From the NCBI GenBank assembly GCA_029260015.1, contig JAJDEB010000023.1, positions 171,457 to 235,456 on the forward strand: DNA of 64,000 nucleotides, read 5' to 3'. The notes beneath the pieces were generated by a model that saw only the letters and a list, made by a program, of their open reading frames with translations, was not told where the DNA came from and searched no databases. Positions 33,914 to 43,724 of this stretch are shown here, one piece after another (the stretch's first letter is position 1; each line of letters begins with the position of its first letter). A program made the translations under genes and the position numbers. Origin of the DNA: Phycisphaerae bacterium (GTDB lineage Bacteria; Planctomycetota; Phycisphaerae; UBA1845).

Positions 33914-34594
33914 TTACAGGGTGAGCCAAAAACACCCCACCGCAATAGCGGCTAGTCCGCTTGTGTAGAAGAGATACTTTGAGCCTCGTTCGTTGGTTCC
34001 GCCGATACGCCCTGCTATTCGTCCTACCGTCCAACTGAAGACGGTCATGCCGGCGATTGAACCGATGCCGAATGCTATGACGTAGGTGACGGCGGCCCAT
34101 CGTGTTGGGAGTGCTAGTGCTGGCAGCACGCCGATCAGGTGCGACGTGCCGGCGAAACCGTGGAGCAGGCCGATGCCCAGCGCCCGATGTTCGTGCTTGT
34201 GTTCGACTTGGTCATGTTCGTGTACGCCATCTCCGTGGACGTGGATGTGGGCATGAACCTCGCCGTCGTGTTCGTGGACGTGACTGTGGATTTTCACCGA
34301 CATGGCTTTGCGAATGGCCCACAACCCGACGGCGATCAACACGATGCCGACGATCCGCTCGCTCCACGATGACAACCAATCCAGCGGCAACGCATCGCGC
34401 ATAATGATCGCAGCCAGGGCCAAAATCCACACCCCGCCGGAATGCCCGATTCCCCAGAACAAGCCGGTGCGGACAGGCGTGCGCTTTTGATCGACCGCGA
34501 GGGGGGCAACGGCGGCTAAGTGGTCCGGACCGGCAAAGACATGCGCCGCCCCGGCTGCCAGCCCGGTCAAAATCGTTATCAGTGTCGTGATCAT
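33914..34594 (-). CDS. nickel/cobalt-type permease (UreH/NicO-like)
   Basis: A 226-residue polytopic membrane protein. It shows the paired signatures AHVFAGPDHLAA and GLLHGFAGTSHLIG, which place conserved His and Asp residues in membrane helices as in UreH/HupE/NicO metal permeases. A cytoplasmic or periplasmic loop of about 35 residues (about 102-138) is very rich in His and Glu (HEHDGEVHAHIHVHGD) and probably binds metal. No urease or hydrogenase genes are nearby, so the metal is not certain. An ATG at 34594 is preferred over the TTG at 34597. Confidence 0.75.
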   Translation of the reverse strand: MITTLITILTGLAAGAAHVFAGPDHLAAVAPLAVDQKRTPVRTGLFWGIGHSGGVWILALAAIIMRDALPLDWLSSWSERIVGIVLIAVGLWAIRKAMSVKIHSHVHEHDGEVHAHIHVHGDGVHEHDQVEHKHEHRALGIGLLHGFAGTSHLIGVLPALALPTRWAAVTYVIAFGIGSIAGMTVFSWTVGRIAGRIGGTNERGSKYLFYTSGLAAIAVGCFWLTL

Positions 34595-34897
34595 CAAAAT
34601 TCAATCATGCAATCGATGTGCCAAACGCGGGACGCCTGACGTTAAATGATTGATGGATTGTATCAGCGTGAGCGCAATCGTACAGGCGGATGATGATGGT
34701 GGCTGAGCGACCCCCATTTCCGTCATACCCGCGCACGCGGGAATCCAGAATTGGAGGAGAGGGCCGCACTTTTTCTTACCGCATGTGGTCGCGATGGATG
34801 TTCTATGGCTCGTCGCTTCCTTGGATGGGTGATGCATGCGTCTGGATTCCCGCGTGCGCGGGAATGACGGCGCGGGGACGTGTCAGCAAATGGATCT
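34595..34897. other. intergenic region with an inverted repeat pair
   Basis: Contains two dRS3-like palindromes in opposite orientation. The region also contributes upstream sequence of the minus-strand permease gene. No gene is seen. Confidence 0.5.
34722..34868. repeat. paired dRS3-like palindromes (copies 3 and 4)
   Basis: GTCATACCCGCGCACGCGGG-type palindrome at 34722-34749 and its inverted partner at 34841-34868, bracketing about 90 bases of unrelated DNA. The pair resembles a small mobile cassette, and a similar pair is at 44924-45003. Confidence 0.6.
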
Positions 34898-35596
34898 TTA
34901 ATTCGGTTCGACTAGATCGGTCCGCACAGCGGACCCTACGGGGATTTCATTCATTTGGTCGTTGATCAGCGAGCGTACGCGGTGTTGGGTTTGTTCGATG
35001 CTTTCGGATGGGACCAGGGTCATTCCCAGTCCGGCTTGCTGCACGTCTCGGTAGGCTTGGGCTTTGGTTTCGAAATAGTCCATCTCGTGTTCGGGTTTGC
35101 GATGCTCGGCTTCGATGGGGTCTGCTGCTAACAAAATCGCAACGTCGGGCTTGGGAACAAGTCGAACCAGCAACCGCGCGAACCATCCCGTTGGGTTGGC
35201 GAGGCAAACGAGCTTGTCGTAGATGTAGCGATCGCACAGCACGACATCGTACCGCTGCAATCGCAGTGCCATTAACACGCACGAACACACGAAGCAGTCG
35301 ATCGGATAAACGACGTAGCGACGGAGCCGAACGCCAACGGTGTTGCGGTCTTCGTCGAACGATCGCCCGCCCGGATACGTTCTGATTCGACTTGGCGGTG
35401 TGCATGGCGCAGGGGCTGCAATACGTTTGCGCGCAGCCCGGCGCTCTTTGAGCAATGCGTACATTCCCGTCATCGAGCAATACAACGTCACCAGCACCTT
35501 CACGCTCGCCCCCTGCTTGCGCAAGAAGGCGGCGGCCTGCGCGAGTTGCGTAGACTTACCTGCACCATCGATACCGGAGAACGTGACTATCAACAT
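34898..35596 (-). CDS. thymidylate kinase-like P-loop protein
   Basis: A 232-residue protein with a Walker A loop GIDGAGKST at the N-terminus and the DRYIYDKL motif of nucleoside monophosphate kinases. The insertion between them (about 60-90) is not typical of housekeeping thymidylate kinase, and the gene sits at the edge of the polysaccharide locus, so another phosphorylation role is likely. The last 13 residues or so (VGSAVRTDLVEPN) are encoded by a GTAGGGTCCGC palindrome and probably replaced the native end. Its ATG overlaps the methyltransferase stop by seven bases. Confidence 0.75.
   Translation of the reverse strand: MLIVTFSGIDGAGKSTQLAQAAAFLRKQGASVKVLVTLYCSMTGMYALLKERRAARKRIAAPAPCTPPSRIRTYPGGRSFDEDRNTVGVRLRRYVVYPIDCFVCSCVLMALRLQRYDVVLCDRYIYDKLVCLANPTGWFARLLVRLVPKPDVAILLAADPIEAEHRKPEHEMDYFETKAQAYRDVQQAGLGMTLVPSESIEQTQHRVRSLINDQMNEIPVGSAVRTDLVEPN
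34918..34940. repeat. GTAGGGTCCGC palindromic repeat, copy 3
   Basis: CGGTCCGCACAGCGGACC followed by CTACG. On the minus strand it is in frame with the kinase-like gene and read as sense codons, in contrast to copy 2, where the TAG serves as a stop. Confidence 0.75.
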
Positions 35597-36426
35597 GACG
35601 ACTTTGGTTTCCTGGCCTGCACCAACAGGGTCTTGCTCAGATAGCGAACCGGCGAAAGGGCCTCCAACAAATGCAGCCCTTTCGAGACTGGCGGTAGAAT
35701 GCGTGACAACGTCGAAGTTCCATCAAGACCCATGCCCTGCATGCGCACGTCGCTCCACGCAGCGAAGAGTTTGCTCGCTTCGGGCGGTGATACGAACGTG
35801 TGCGGGTGCGTTTCACGGCGTGATCGAAATGCACTGACGAGCATCTGGCAGGTCACACCGCGCATCATGTTTCGCATTTCGATAATCAACTGACCGCCCG
35901 GTCGCAGGACACGGCGAATTTCGGCGATGATCTGGGGCCAGGTCGATTTGGGAAGCAGGTGCGTCAAACGTAGGCAGGTGAAGATATCAACGCAGTTATC
36001 CGGCAACGGCAGTCGATAAGCATCACCCATCGAAAGATTCAGCTCCGCGCCCGATTCCTCCGACTCATCGGCACAGACGCCCAGCATGCCGGCTGCAATA
36101 TCGACGCCGATCATGCGGTGGGTGTAACCGCGCTGTCGAAGATGGAGCAGAAATTTTCCAGTCCCCACCGGCATGTCAACGTGAACGGAATCGCGCCGCG
36201 GTTGATCCATGACGGACTCGATCGTTCGGTACGAATTCGCAAAGTAGTACCGCGTGGCATCGTTGACCGCGCGATCGGTGTCGTAATGCTTGGCTTTATC
36301 GTCGTAGGTCTTAACGAGGCGATGCTTCAAATCTTCAAGCGAACGATCACCGGGAAGGTCCGGAATCTCGGCTTGTGCATCGGGTTCAATTTGAGTTGAC
36401 GGTTCGTTTTTCGATAGCGTCGGCAC
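35590..36426 (-). CDS. class I SAM-dependent methyltransferase
   Basis: A 278-residue protein with a Methyltransf_11-type fold. Motif I appears as VHVDMPVGTGKFLLHL, and the usual acidic end of strand 2 as IGVDIA. The substrate is unknown; its position in the polysaccharide locus suggests a sugar or lipid-linked intermediate. It starts at GTG with AAGGAA 8 bases upstream, and overlaps the kinase-like gene downstream. Confidence 0.75.
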   Translation of the reverse strand: MPTLSKNEPSTQIEPDAQAEIPDLPGDRSLEDLKHRLVKTYDDKAKHYDTDRAVNDATRYYFANSYRTIESVMDQPRRDSVHVDMPVGTGKFLLHLRQRGYTHRMIGVDIAAGMLGVCADESEESGAELNLSMGDAYRLPLPDNCVDIFTCLRLTHLLPKSTWPQIIAEIRRVLRPGGQLIIEMRNMMRGVTCQMLVSAFRSRRETHPHTFVSPPEASKLFAAWSDVRMQGMGLDGTSTLSRILPPVSKGLHLLEALSPVRYLSKTLLVQARKPKSSC

Positions 36427-36544
36427 GGGTCTGATTCCTTTCAGATCGACGGGCTATGATTTGTCCGTGGAACTGTCCTTAGTATCCCCGTGATATATCG
36501 GATGAACCGACACCGCCCCCCACTTACGCCATCCGCACAGCGTT

Positions 36545-37636
36545 TCAATCAGCCGAAACAACGCTGCCAATGGGATAGCGGCGGGTCAGCAGGCGATCCA
36601 GGGCTTTGCGGCAATAGACGCGATCAATCGGTCGAGCCGTCTTGCAGCGGCTTGCCAGGTATTGCAGGCAGGTCATCGTGGCGAGAATGTCAATCGCGAG
36701 TTGATCGTAGCTGTTGACGCCATCTGGATACCGCGCTTGCACAAACGAATGCCATACGGCGTTGGCGGCGTCGCGCCTGGGATCCATCCAGAGATTCGCC
36801 GCGAAGACGGCTACATCGCTTAATGGCCAACTGATGCGCGGAGCCGTCCACCAATCGATTACGGAGAACGAGTCGCCATCGATTAGAACGTTATCAGGTT
36901 TGAAATCGCCATGCACAAAACCTGCAGGCACGTCCGACGAAAAATGCGCGACCACGCGCGAGAGGTCATACCGATCTGACCATTGTCGGGCGGCTTTACA
37001 ACCAGTCAGCATCATTCGATACGCCGACTCTGACGCTAGTGCGATTCGCGTTTCAATCAATCGGTCTGCACGAACGTGTAGATGCCCGCCCTCCGTACGA
37101 TACACTTCGCCACCAATGAGCGTGTCAAGCTCGGTCACATCAATGTTGCCGATACCGCTATATTCACAGTGCCAACGGGCTACCGCCTGAATCGCGTTGT
37201 GCAGTTGCGGGGCGCCTTGATTAAGTAGTTGCCCGACCGGAACGCCTTCGACCCCTTCAATAATCAGGGCGTTTTCTTGCGGCCAATGGTCGATGAGTTT
37301 CGGGACCGAGCGCCCCAATTGCGGATAGTGCGACCGCCACCAGTGCATGTGACGGATGGACTGCTCGAGAGCGCGGGGGTCTGCATCAGGACACCACTTG
37401 ATCCAGAACGATGTCGGCTGCCCCTCGTCGGAAACCTGACCGCGCACCATGTAACCGCCTGCCCCAGAGCGCACGCGCCGATCCAGCACAATGTCGGCGC
37501 CGGGATCGATGCCTGGCCAATACGCCGCGCGTTTGGATTCCAGCAGCGCCAACCAACGTCGCCGCTGAATCTGCTTCAGCAGCGCCGTGGCTTTCACATC
37601 GCGGGCCAATCTCAATGTCGATTGCAAGAGTTCCAC
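36545..37636 (-). CDS. aminoglycoside phosphotransferase-like kinase
   Basis: A 363-residue protein-kinase-like phosphotransferase of the APH/choline kinase family. The catalytic motif is HGDFKPDN (His242, Asp244, Asn249) and the metal-binding Asp is in VIDWW (Asp261). The long N-terminal region is less conserved. Drug resistance is not implied; related proteins in glycan loci act on small metabolites or lipid-linked sugars. It begins at a GTG with no strong ribosome binding site. The minus-strand methyltransferase and kinase-like genes follow 118 bases downstream. Confidence 0.75.
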   Translation of the reverse strand: MELLQSTLRLARDVKATALLKQIQRRRWLALLESKRAAYWPGIDPGADIVLDRRVRSGAGGYMVRGQVSDEGQPTSFWIKWCPDADPRALEQSIRHMHWWRSHYPQLGRSVPKLIDHWPQENALIIEGVEGVPVGQLLNQGAPQLHNAIQAVARWHCEYSGIGNIDVTELDTLIGGEVYRTEGGHLHVRADRLIETRIALASESAYRMMLTGCKAARQWSDRYDLSRVVAHFSSDVPAGFVHGDFKPDNVLIDGDSFSVIDWWTAPRISWPLSDVAVFAANLWMDPRRDAANAVWHSFVQARYPDGVNSYDQLAIDILATMTCLQYLASRCKTARPIDRVYCRKALDRLLTRRYPIGSVVSAD

Positions 37637-37921
37637 GTATTCTGATTATCGGACACTGCGGATTTGAAATGCAGGACGAATCGGTCGGCGCGATCTATTC
37701 GCAAAAATGAGTGTGTAGACGTGTTGCGGGTCCGAAAATAACCCATCCTCGGAACCGCTCAAACCCCTTATTTTCGGGCTTAGAATCAATGTCCGAAAAC
37801 CAGTGATTGCTGCGGGCGATAACTTATTGACCCATGCCACACTGCCGAATTCTACATCAGCGTCGACCTGTTTTTTCCGGACGCAATCGCACCGCAATAG
37901 CGTTGGGGAGTTCTGCAGCAT

Positions 37922-39850
37922 ATGTGGCCCATCAAGACATGCATCTTTTTCGCCGGGTTCATCAGTTCGTGCGGATTCTCTCTCGTCTTCCCGATCCTCG
38001 GCATCATCACCTACATGATGATTTACCAGCTCAACCCCGACGACACGTGGTGGGGCAAACCCCTTGAAGACATGGACATTCGGCTGTCGCTGACGGCTGC
38101 CATCTGCATGATCCTCGGTATGTTGCTCAGTTCGGCGCGCGTACCAAAGTCGCGGCAGGTCGTCGGCGATTGGCTCCTGGTGTTAATCACATTCACGATC
38201 GTCGTGCTGAGCAGTCTCTGGATCGGAACGGGCACCACTGAATATGGCGACATGCTCGCCGACAAGATGGTCAAGATGACGATCTTCTTGTTCTGTCTGG
38301 TGCGCATGGGCGGAACCACGCGCAACTTTCGAATGGTGCTGTGGACATTTGCAATCGGCACCCTCTACATTGGCTACGAAGCATACAACGCCAATTCATC
38401 CGACTTCGCTGACGGACGGCTTAACTTTATCGGTGGGCCTGATTTTCGTGAATCATCGGGCCTCGCAGTTCATATGGCCGCCATGCTACCCCTTCTTGGC
38501 GTCCTGTTCCTGTCTGCAAAGAAATGGCGATGGAAAGCGCTATTGATTGTGGCGGGCGTATTGGCAATGAATACGATCATTCAATGCCGAACGCGTTCCG
38601 CATTTGTCGGTCTGATCATCGGTGCGATCATCGCGATTCTGCTGCTGCCTCGAAAACGCCGGCTTAAAGTCGGTATCTCGATTGTGGCCATGTCGTTTGG
38701 CATGTATGCCCTCGCCGACGAACACTTTTGGAACCGCATGAATACGATCGTCGGACATGAAACCTACGCCGAAGAGGGAGCCATCCAGGCTCGCATCGAA
38801 CTTTGGGGTGCGGGTTGGCGCATGTTCCTTGACCATCCATTTGGCGTTGGCATCGGCCAATTCAAACAAGCCGTCGAGCAATACAACACCGGTGCAGAAA
38901 TGTACGCGTTCACGATCCCGCGCCGCGTGACCCACAACAGCTATCTGCTTTGTATGACGGAACTGGGCATCCAGGGCATCAGCGTTCTCTTTGCATTGTT
39001 TGCGCTGACGTTTTGGAAATTGAGAATGTGTTGGCACTGGTCACGCATCGAGAGCGACTCGTCTCCTATTAGACTTTATGCCTACGGGAGTTTGGTTTCG
39101 ATCGTGATCTACTCGGTGGCAGCCGCTTTTACCGACCGTTTGTATACGGAATCCTTCTGGTGGGTGCTCGCCCTGCCGGTGTGCCTCGAGCGTGCTGCGG
39201 CCCGACGATATGCCGAACATTTTGTCGCGAATGACGATGCGGAAGTCGAACAACCAGAACCCATCGATTCGTTGGAAGATGACGACGCGGATGATATGCC
39301 ACGCGAAAACTGTTGGACACCGATTCCCAAACGATCGCTGCACGGATCCATTCGCCATTTGCACCCGCTGCACGACGCGCCCTATCGTGACCGGAGCGCA
39401 ACGGTAAGAGTGTCCAATTCATCATTTTCGGAAATGACAAAAAGACCGACCCGCCAGAAAAAACGCGTTGACGAGAATCTGTTTGCGGGCAACGCACCAA
39501 CCCCAGTGACACGTCACGGCGAATCCACCGACACGATGAGCGCGGCGATCGAATCGCTACTCGGGAACGGTGCCGGTAAGACGCGTCTGTTCGATCTGGA
39601 AGAGGGCGTGGGTCATTGGGCGGCTCGAGCGGATGCAGTCACCGTCAGCTATCAAGGCCAACTGAGCAGTGGCGTGGTATTCGACTCGGCACACCATGAA
39701 CGCATCGAACTCAAATCAATCATGCCCGAACTGTCCCAAGGCATCCGAACCATGCGAGAAGCGGGCCGGCGACGAATCGTCATCCCGGCAAACGACAAGG
39801 GCCAAGAAACGATGATCTTCGACGTGACGCTGCTTAAAGTTCACGATTAA
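37922..39850 (+). CDS. O-antigen ligase/polymerase with C-terminal FKBP-like domain
   Basis: A 642-residue protein. Residues 1-425 form a polytopic O-antigen ligase/Wzy-like domain with about ten membrane segments; the conserved loop includes RIELWGAGWRMFLDHPFGVG, and a following THNSYLLCMTELG. A charged, disordered linker (about 430-565) leads to a domain at 572-640 (VTVSYQGQLSSGVVFDS, then IMPELSQGIRTMREAGRRRIVIP and MIFDVTLLKV), which matches FKBP-type peptidyl-prolyl isomerases along its length. The shorter paralogue at 42300 lacks this domain. The start has GGGGAG about 11 bases upstream. It is the first gene of the plus-strand polysaccharide genes. Confidence 0.85.
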   Translation: MWPIKTCIFFAGFISSCGFSLVFPILGIITYMMIYQLNPDDTWWGKPLEDMDIRLSLTAAICMILGMLLSSARVPKSRQVVGDWLLVLITFTIVVLSSLWIGTGTTEYGDMLADKMVKMTIFLFCLVRMGGTTRNFRMVLWTFAIGTLYIGYEAYNANSSDFADGRLNFIGGPDFRESSGLAVHMAAMLPLLGVLFLSAKKWRWKALLIVAGVLAMNTIIQCRTRSAFVGLIIGAIIAILLLPRKRRLKVGISIVAMSFGMYALADEHFWNRMNTIVGHETYAEEGAIQARIELWGAGWRMFLDHPFGVGIGQFKQAVEQYNTGAEMYAFTIPRRVTHNSYLLCMTELGIQGISVLFALFALTFWKLRMCWHWSRIESDSSPIRLYAYGSLVSIVIYSVAAAFTDRLYTESFWWVLALPVCLERAAARRYAEHFVANDDAEVEQPEPIDSLEDDDADDMPRENCWTPIPKRSLHGSIRHLHPLHDAPYRDRSATVRVSNSSFSEMTKRPTRQKKRVDENLFAGNAPTPVTRHGESTDTMSAAIESLLGNGAGKTRLFDLEEGVGHWAARADAVTVSYQGQLSSGVVFDSAHHERIELKSIMPELSQGIRTMREAGRRRIVIPANDKGQETMIFDVTLLKVHD

Positions 39851-40481
39851 CGCCGATCGACTCAAGTTAGCTTCCTCTAGTGAGTTGTGCTGAACTGAAG
39901 AGATGAAACTCTTCATTGGGGATTTGATGACCGTACGAAGAACTGCACCTATACGCTGACCATTTTCTGAGGCAGTCCGTACGGTTCCTGCTTTAGGCGT
40001 ATGGGCCGCCAAGAGAACATCGATAATGATGCGTTCTTCCCAGCGTCAACGCAAATACTATTACGCTTCGTTGTCTCCAACAATTGCTCCTCATCCCGAA
40101 TTGCGAATACCGGTAGCGTCTCTATATAATTCTACAATCGATTCAAAGCCTGGCATCGGGATAATGGGCTTGCTTCTCGCCGAGTCAATGCAGCTCCGAC
40201 TTATCCAGAAAGTTTGATTCTAATCTCTTCGCAAACTCCAAGGCAGTTTGAGCTGGGGCGAGCAAACCCGCTATTGTGATAGCGGTTTGACGCTCGCACG
40301 AAGCCACTGTAGCCTTGCGATCATCGATATCGATCCTAAGTATCTACGAATCCTTGGAATAGCAATTGAGTTATCTTGTGGCCGGCGCAAGTCATTTCGC
40401 AGAGCAGAAACTTTAACTCTTGTTGCTACCGATACATAAGTTGCGCAGAGTCAATTGAATGTCCCAACGGAGATAATGTCC
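39851..40481. other. intergenic region, about 630 bases
   Basis: I see no supported gene. Short open frames at 40026 and 40248 lack a ribosome binding site. A small hairpin (GAAGAG...CTCTTC) lies near 39897. Confidence 0.4.
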
Positions 40482-41984
40482 ATGTGTAAGAATACGAGGT
40501 ATCTGTGTTTGCTCGTGCTATCGATCGCAACGATTCCCACTCTGGCTGATGAGCTGATCCTAAAGGACGGCCGAGTTATCAATGGTGAGGCCGAAAGGGA
40601 AAACGACATTTGGACCATCGTCACAAAGGATGGCGAAACAAAGACATTCAAGAAATCAGAGGTTAAACGCCATATCTTCGAGTCACGAGTTTCTCCATTG
40701 GAGGCGGTGGCTATGATGAAAGAATTCGTCGAATTGGTCGAGCCGGTACTCTTTGCCCCTGAGCCTCAGCAAAATATTTGGTCTCGGGCGATCACAGAGC
40801 ATGCCGGCAGATACAGTTACCGATCAAGAAACAGCGCAGTTTTTCGTAGGGATCGAGCACGCGTCAAGACGGGACAATATCAGTTCGACCACACCCAGGG
40901 CGGAAGGGTTTCCAATTCGCGGTCCGATGCCATCTCAAGAGAACGGACCGAATCGAAAACCTTGCGCGACAAGGGAATCGATGCCGTCTTCGTTGACGAC
41001 TGGGCTCGATACGTTGCGTACTTCGAGCGTCTTGATGAGGACTTGCTTTATGAAGAGTTGACCTCGCGCCGGAAGTATTCTGGTTCACTCGCCGAATTTG
41101 CAATTTGGCCTCCGAAAGGCTACGAGCAACAGGCTGAAGCTCTGAAGAAAGCGCTCGATGCAGTAGGCGAGTCGATCGAAATGGCCAAGACAACACAGCA
41201 ACTGGTCCAGGTCATCCCGATCAACCAGCGAAAGCTAAAGGAAGCTGTTACAAAGGCAAGAACGCGGGTAGCACGGGCTGAATCGAAGGTGGATGCGGCT
41301 GACAGCAACCAGAAGAAGTACCGGCAAAAGAGTTTGGGGAAAGCCGAAGGGGCGTTGAACAGAGCCATTGGAAAACTGGAGAACGATACTCCGAAGGCCA
41401 CACGTAATGCCGAAAGAAAAATCAACGACTTTGCCCGTCGCCGCGAAGTTGCGATTGGTTCCGTTGTTCGCGCAGCGGAAGAGATCGGGGCTGTCTATTC
41501 CGAACAACCTGCGGGCGATTTGGATGTCCCAGAGGCGGAGTCCTTCACGCTTGCTCAAGCAATTGAAAAAGGCATGCGTCAGATTGAGAGTCATCGCGCA
41601 CACTGCAAAGACTTGGCACCTTTAGGACGCGATACGCTAAGGTCGAAAACCCGCGGCAATATCCGGGAAATTTTCACCGGGCGAACATTCGTCATGCGAC
41701 TCTTCGTCAAGACCAATGGCCGATTACCAGAGGGAGGATACCATCTGATAGCTGAGGATCGCGCGGAAGGCCAGGGCGACTCGCGCATAAAATCGACACT
41801 CCATTTTGATGACAGCTTTCTCAGCGAATTGGCCATGTGCAAAACAGATTCGGGAGTTACGATTGAAGCCAGCGTCCAAGATGTAACCTTTGAGCCCTCT
41901 TTTGAGGACTTAGAATCCACAGCAATCGACCCGATTTTCGTCGTCAAGGGAACTGTCGTTGCGATTTCATCGGGGTGCGGGTAA
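40482..41984 (+). CDS. secreted protein with coiled-coil region
   Basis: About 500 residues. A signal peptide (MCKNTRYLCLLVLSIATIPTLA) is followed by a small domain beginning LILKDGRVINGEA, a pattern seen at the N-terminus of other secreted planctomycete proteins. The centre (about 215-335) is rich in Lys/Ala/Glu/Gln and likely a coiled coil. The C-terminal third is beta-like. Family not recognised. GGAG lies 9 bases before the ATG at 40482, with another ATG at 40476. It is inserted between the two O-antigen ligase paralogues. Confidence 0.7.
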   Translation: MCKNTRYLCLLVLSIATIPTLADELILKDGRVINGEAERENDIWTIVTKDGETKTFKKSEVKRHIFESRVSPLEAVAMMKEFVELVEPVLFAPEPQQNIWSRAITEHAGRYSYRSRNSAVFRRDRARVKTGQYQFDHTQGGRVSNSRSDAISRERTESKTLRDKGIDAVFVDDWARYVAYFERLDEDLLYEELTSRRKYSGSLAEFAIWPPKGYEQQAEALKKALDAVGESIEMAKTTQQLVQVIPINQRKLKEAVTKARTRVARAESKVDAADSNQKKYRQKSLGKAEGALNRAIGKLENDTPKATRNAERKINDFARRREVAIGSVVRAAEEIGAVYSEQPAGDLDVPEAESFTLAQAIEKGMRQIESHRAHCKDLAPLGRDTLRSKTRGNIREIFTGRTFVMRLFVKTNGRLPEGGYHLIAEDRAEGQGDSRIKSTLHFDDSFLSELAMCKTDSGVTIEASVQDVTFEPSFEDLESTAIDPIFVVKGTVVAISSGCG

Positions 41985-42299
41985 TAACGAACGCCCCTCA
42001 AGACTCAAACAGTCATCGAAAATGCATCCGTGATTCGCATCTGCATTGCGTTGGAGGCGTTCACGGGGTTTGGCGCAGGTTAGGCGGTCGCCGAACCAAA
42101 TTCACGTCGCAAGCCAAAGCGGCGCTATAGCGTTCAATTAAACCAAACCCCAGTGAGATACGCGTCGTCTGTCCCGTCCGAAAATGACCGCCTCCTTGTA
42201 CGCCGTAGAGCGATTTTCTCCGATCCTTCCGCGTTTTTGCCGAATCAGTTATAGGAACTTCGCGGAGCTTTCGTGCGCGCTTTGCGGTGAGGAGATGAC
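41985..42299. other. intergenic region
   Basis: About 315 bases upstream of the second ligase. Nothing recognisable except the ribosome binding site of that gene. Confidence 0.4.
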
Positions 42300-43724
42300 T
42301 TGCTCGGACAGATCACCACATTCCTTTGGCCGCTTAAAACCTGCCTGTTTTTCGTGGCGTTTGTGTGCGCGTGCGGATTGTCGCTCGTGTTTCCAATCGT
42401 CGGCATCGTCAATTACATGCTGGTTTATCAATTGCACCCGGGCAAGATGTGGTGGGGGCAACCGCTTGAAGACTTAGGGATTCGCTATTCGATGACGGCT
42501 GCCTTGTGTCTGATTTTGGGCATGCTGCTCAGCGGTGGTCGGGTACCGAAATCGCGAACACTCTTGGGTTCATGGCTGCTGCTCGTGCTGTGCTTTACCG
42601 GTATCGTTTTGTGGAGTTTCGCCCTTAATCCCGGCCCCACCGACTACGGTGCCATCCTCGCCGACAAGATGGTCAAGATGGCCATCTTCCTGATCTGCCT
42701 CGTTCGCATGGGCTCGGTCAGAGGCAATTTCAAGATACTCCTTTGGACCTTCGTTGCCGGTACGATCGTCATTGGATACGACGCGCTCGGCGCACCGCAG
42801 GACGACTTTGCCGACGGACGGTTAAACTTCGTCGGCGGTCCGGATTTTCGCGAATCATCCGGCTTGGCAGTTCACATGGCCGCCATGGTTCCGTTGATCG
42901 GCGTCGTATTTATGATCACCAAAGCGAAACAGTGGCGGGTAGTCGCCGCCATCAGCGGAATCCTCGCCATCAACACAATCGTTTTGTGTCGCACTCGGTC
43001 CGCATTCGTCGGACTTCTCGTTGGAGGATGTATCGCCTTACTGATGGTTCCAAAGGGTTGGAGGTTGAAGATTTATGCATCGCTGATCGTGGTTTGCATC
43101 GGCGCGATGTCGCTGTCTGACCATCACTTCTGGGAACGCATGACGACGATTCTGCACCCTGCGGACTACGCGTCGGACGGAGCCATCCAATCGCGCATCG
43201 AACTTTGGACGGTTGCCCGCGAGATGTTTTTTGAACACCCCTTCGGCGTCGGCGTGGGACGCTTTAAGGACTATGCACACCTCTACAACACCGGTGATTA
43301 TCTTTACGCCTTCGAAGAACCTGGGCGTGTTGCCCATAACAGCTACCTGTTGTGCGTGACCGAACTGGGCATTCAAGGATTCACCGTGTTCATCCTGATC
43401 GTCTGCGTCGTCTTGCATCGATTGCGCAGGTGCTTCCGCGTCGCAGCAGAATCTGAAGATCCGCACTCTGCACGATTGCTTGCGTACGGCTGCTTCCTCT
43501 CGGTTGTGATCTATCTGACGTCGGCGGCTTTTACCGATCGGTTGTATACCGAATCGTTCTGGTGGGTGTTGGCCCTTCCCATCTGCCTCGATCGAGCGTT
43601 GTCGTTTGAAACGGCTGAACAGGAAGAAACCGATTGGGAAATGAATCCAGCGTGGAACCCCTTGTATGACGATGAGCCACAATACATCCCAGCCACAGAT
43701 TCTCCACGTTGTGCATTCACTTGA
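42300..43724 (+). CDS. O-antigen ligase/polymerase family protein
   Basis: A 474-residue polytopic membrane protein closely related to the first 425 residues of the protein at 37922: same order of membrane segments, RIELWTVAREMFFEHPFGVG loop and VAHNSYLLCVTELG. Family members join or polymerise lipid-linked oligosaccharides at the periplasmic face; related proteins appear in exosortase-type glycan loci. It starts at TTG with GAGGAG 5 bases upstream; the ATG in between is out of frame. Its end overlaps the GT4 gene by 59 bases. Confidence 0.88.
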   Translation: MLGQITTFLWPLKTCLFFVAFVCACGLSLVFPIVGIVNYMLVYQLHPGKMWWGQPLEDLGIRYSMTAALCLILGMLLSGGRVPKSRTLLGSWLLLVLCFTGIVLWSFALNPGPTDYGAILADKMVKMAIFLICLVRMGSVRGNFKILLWTFVAGTIVIGYDALGAPQDDFADGRLNFVGGPDFRESSGLAVHMAAMVPLIGVVFMITKAKQWRVVAAISGILAINTIVLCRTRSAFVGLLVGGCIALLMVPKGWRLKIYASLIVVCIGAMSLSDHHFWERMTTILHPADYASDGAIQSRIELWTVAREMFFEHPFGVGVGRFKDYAHLYNTGDYLYAFEEPGRVAHNSYLLCVTELGIQGFTVFILIVCVVLHRLRRCFRVAAESEDPHSARLLAYGCFLSVVIYLTSAAFTDRLYTESFWWVLALPICLDRALSFETAEQEETDWEMNPAWNPLYDDEPQYIPATDSPRCAFT

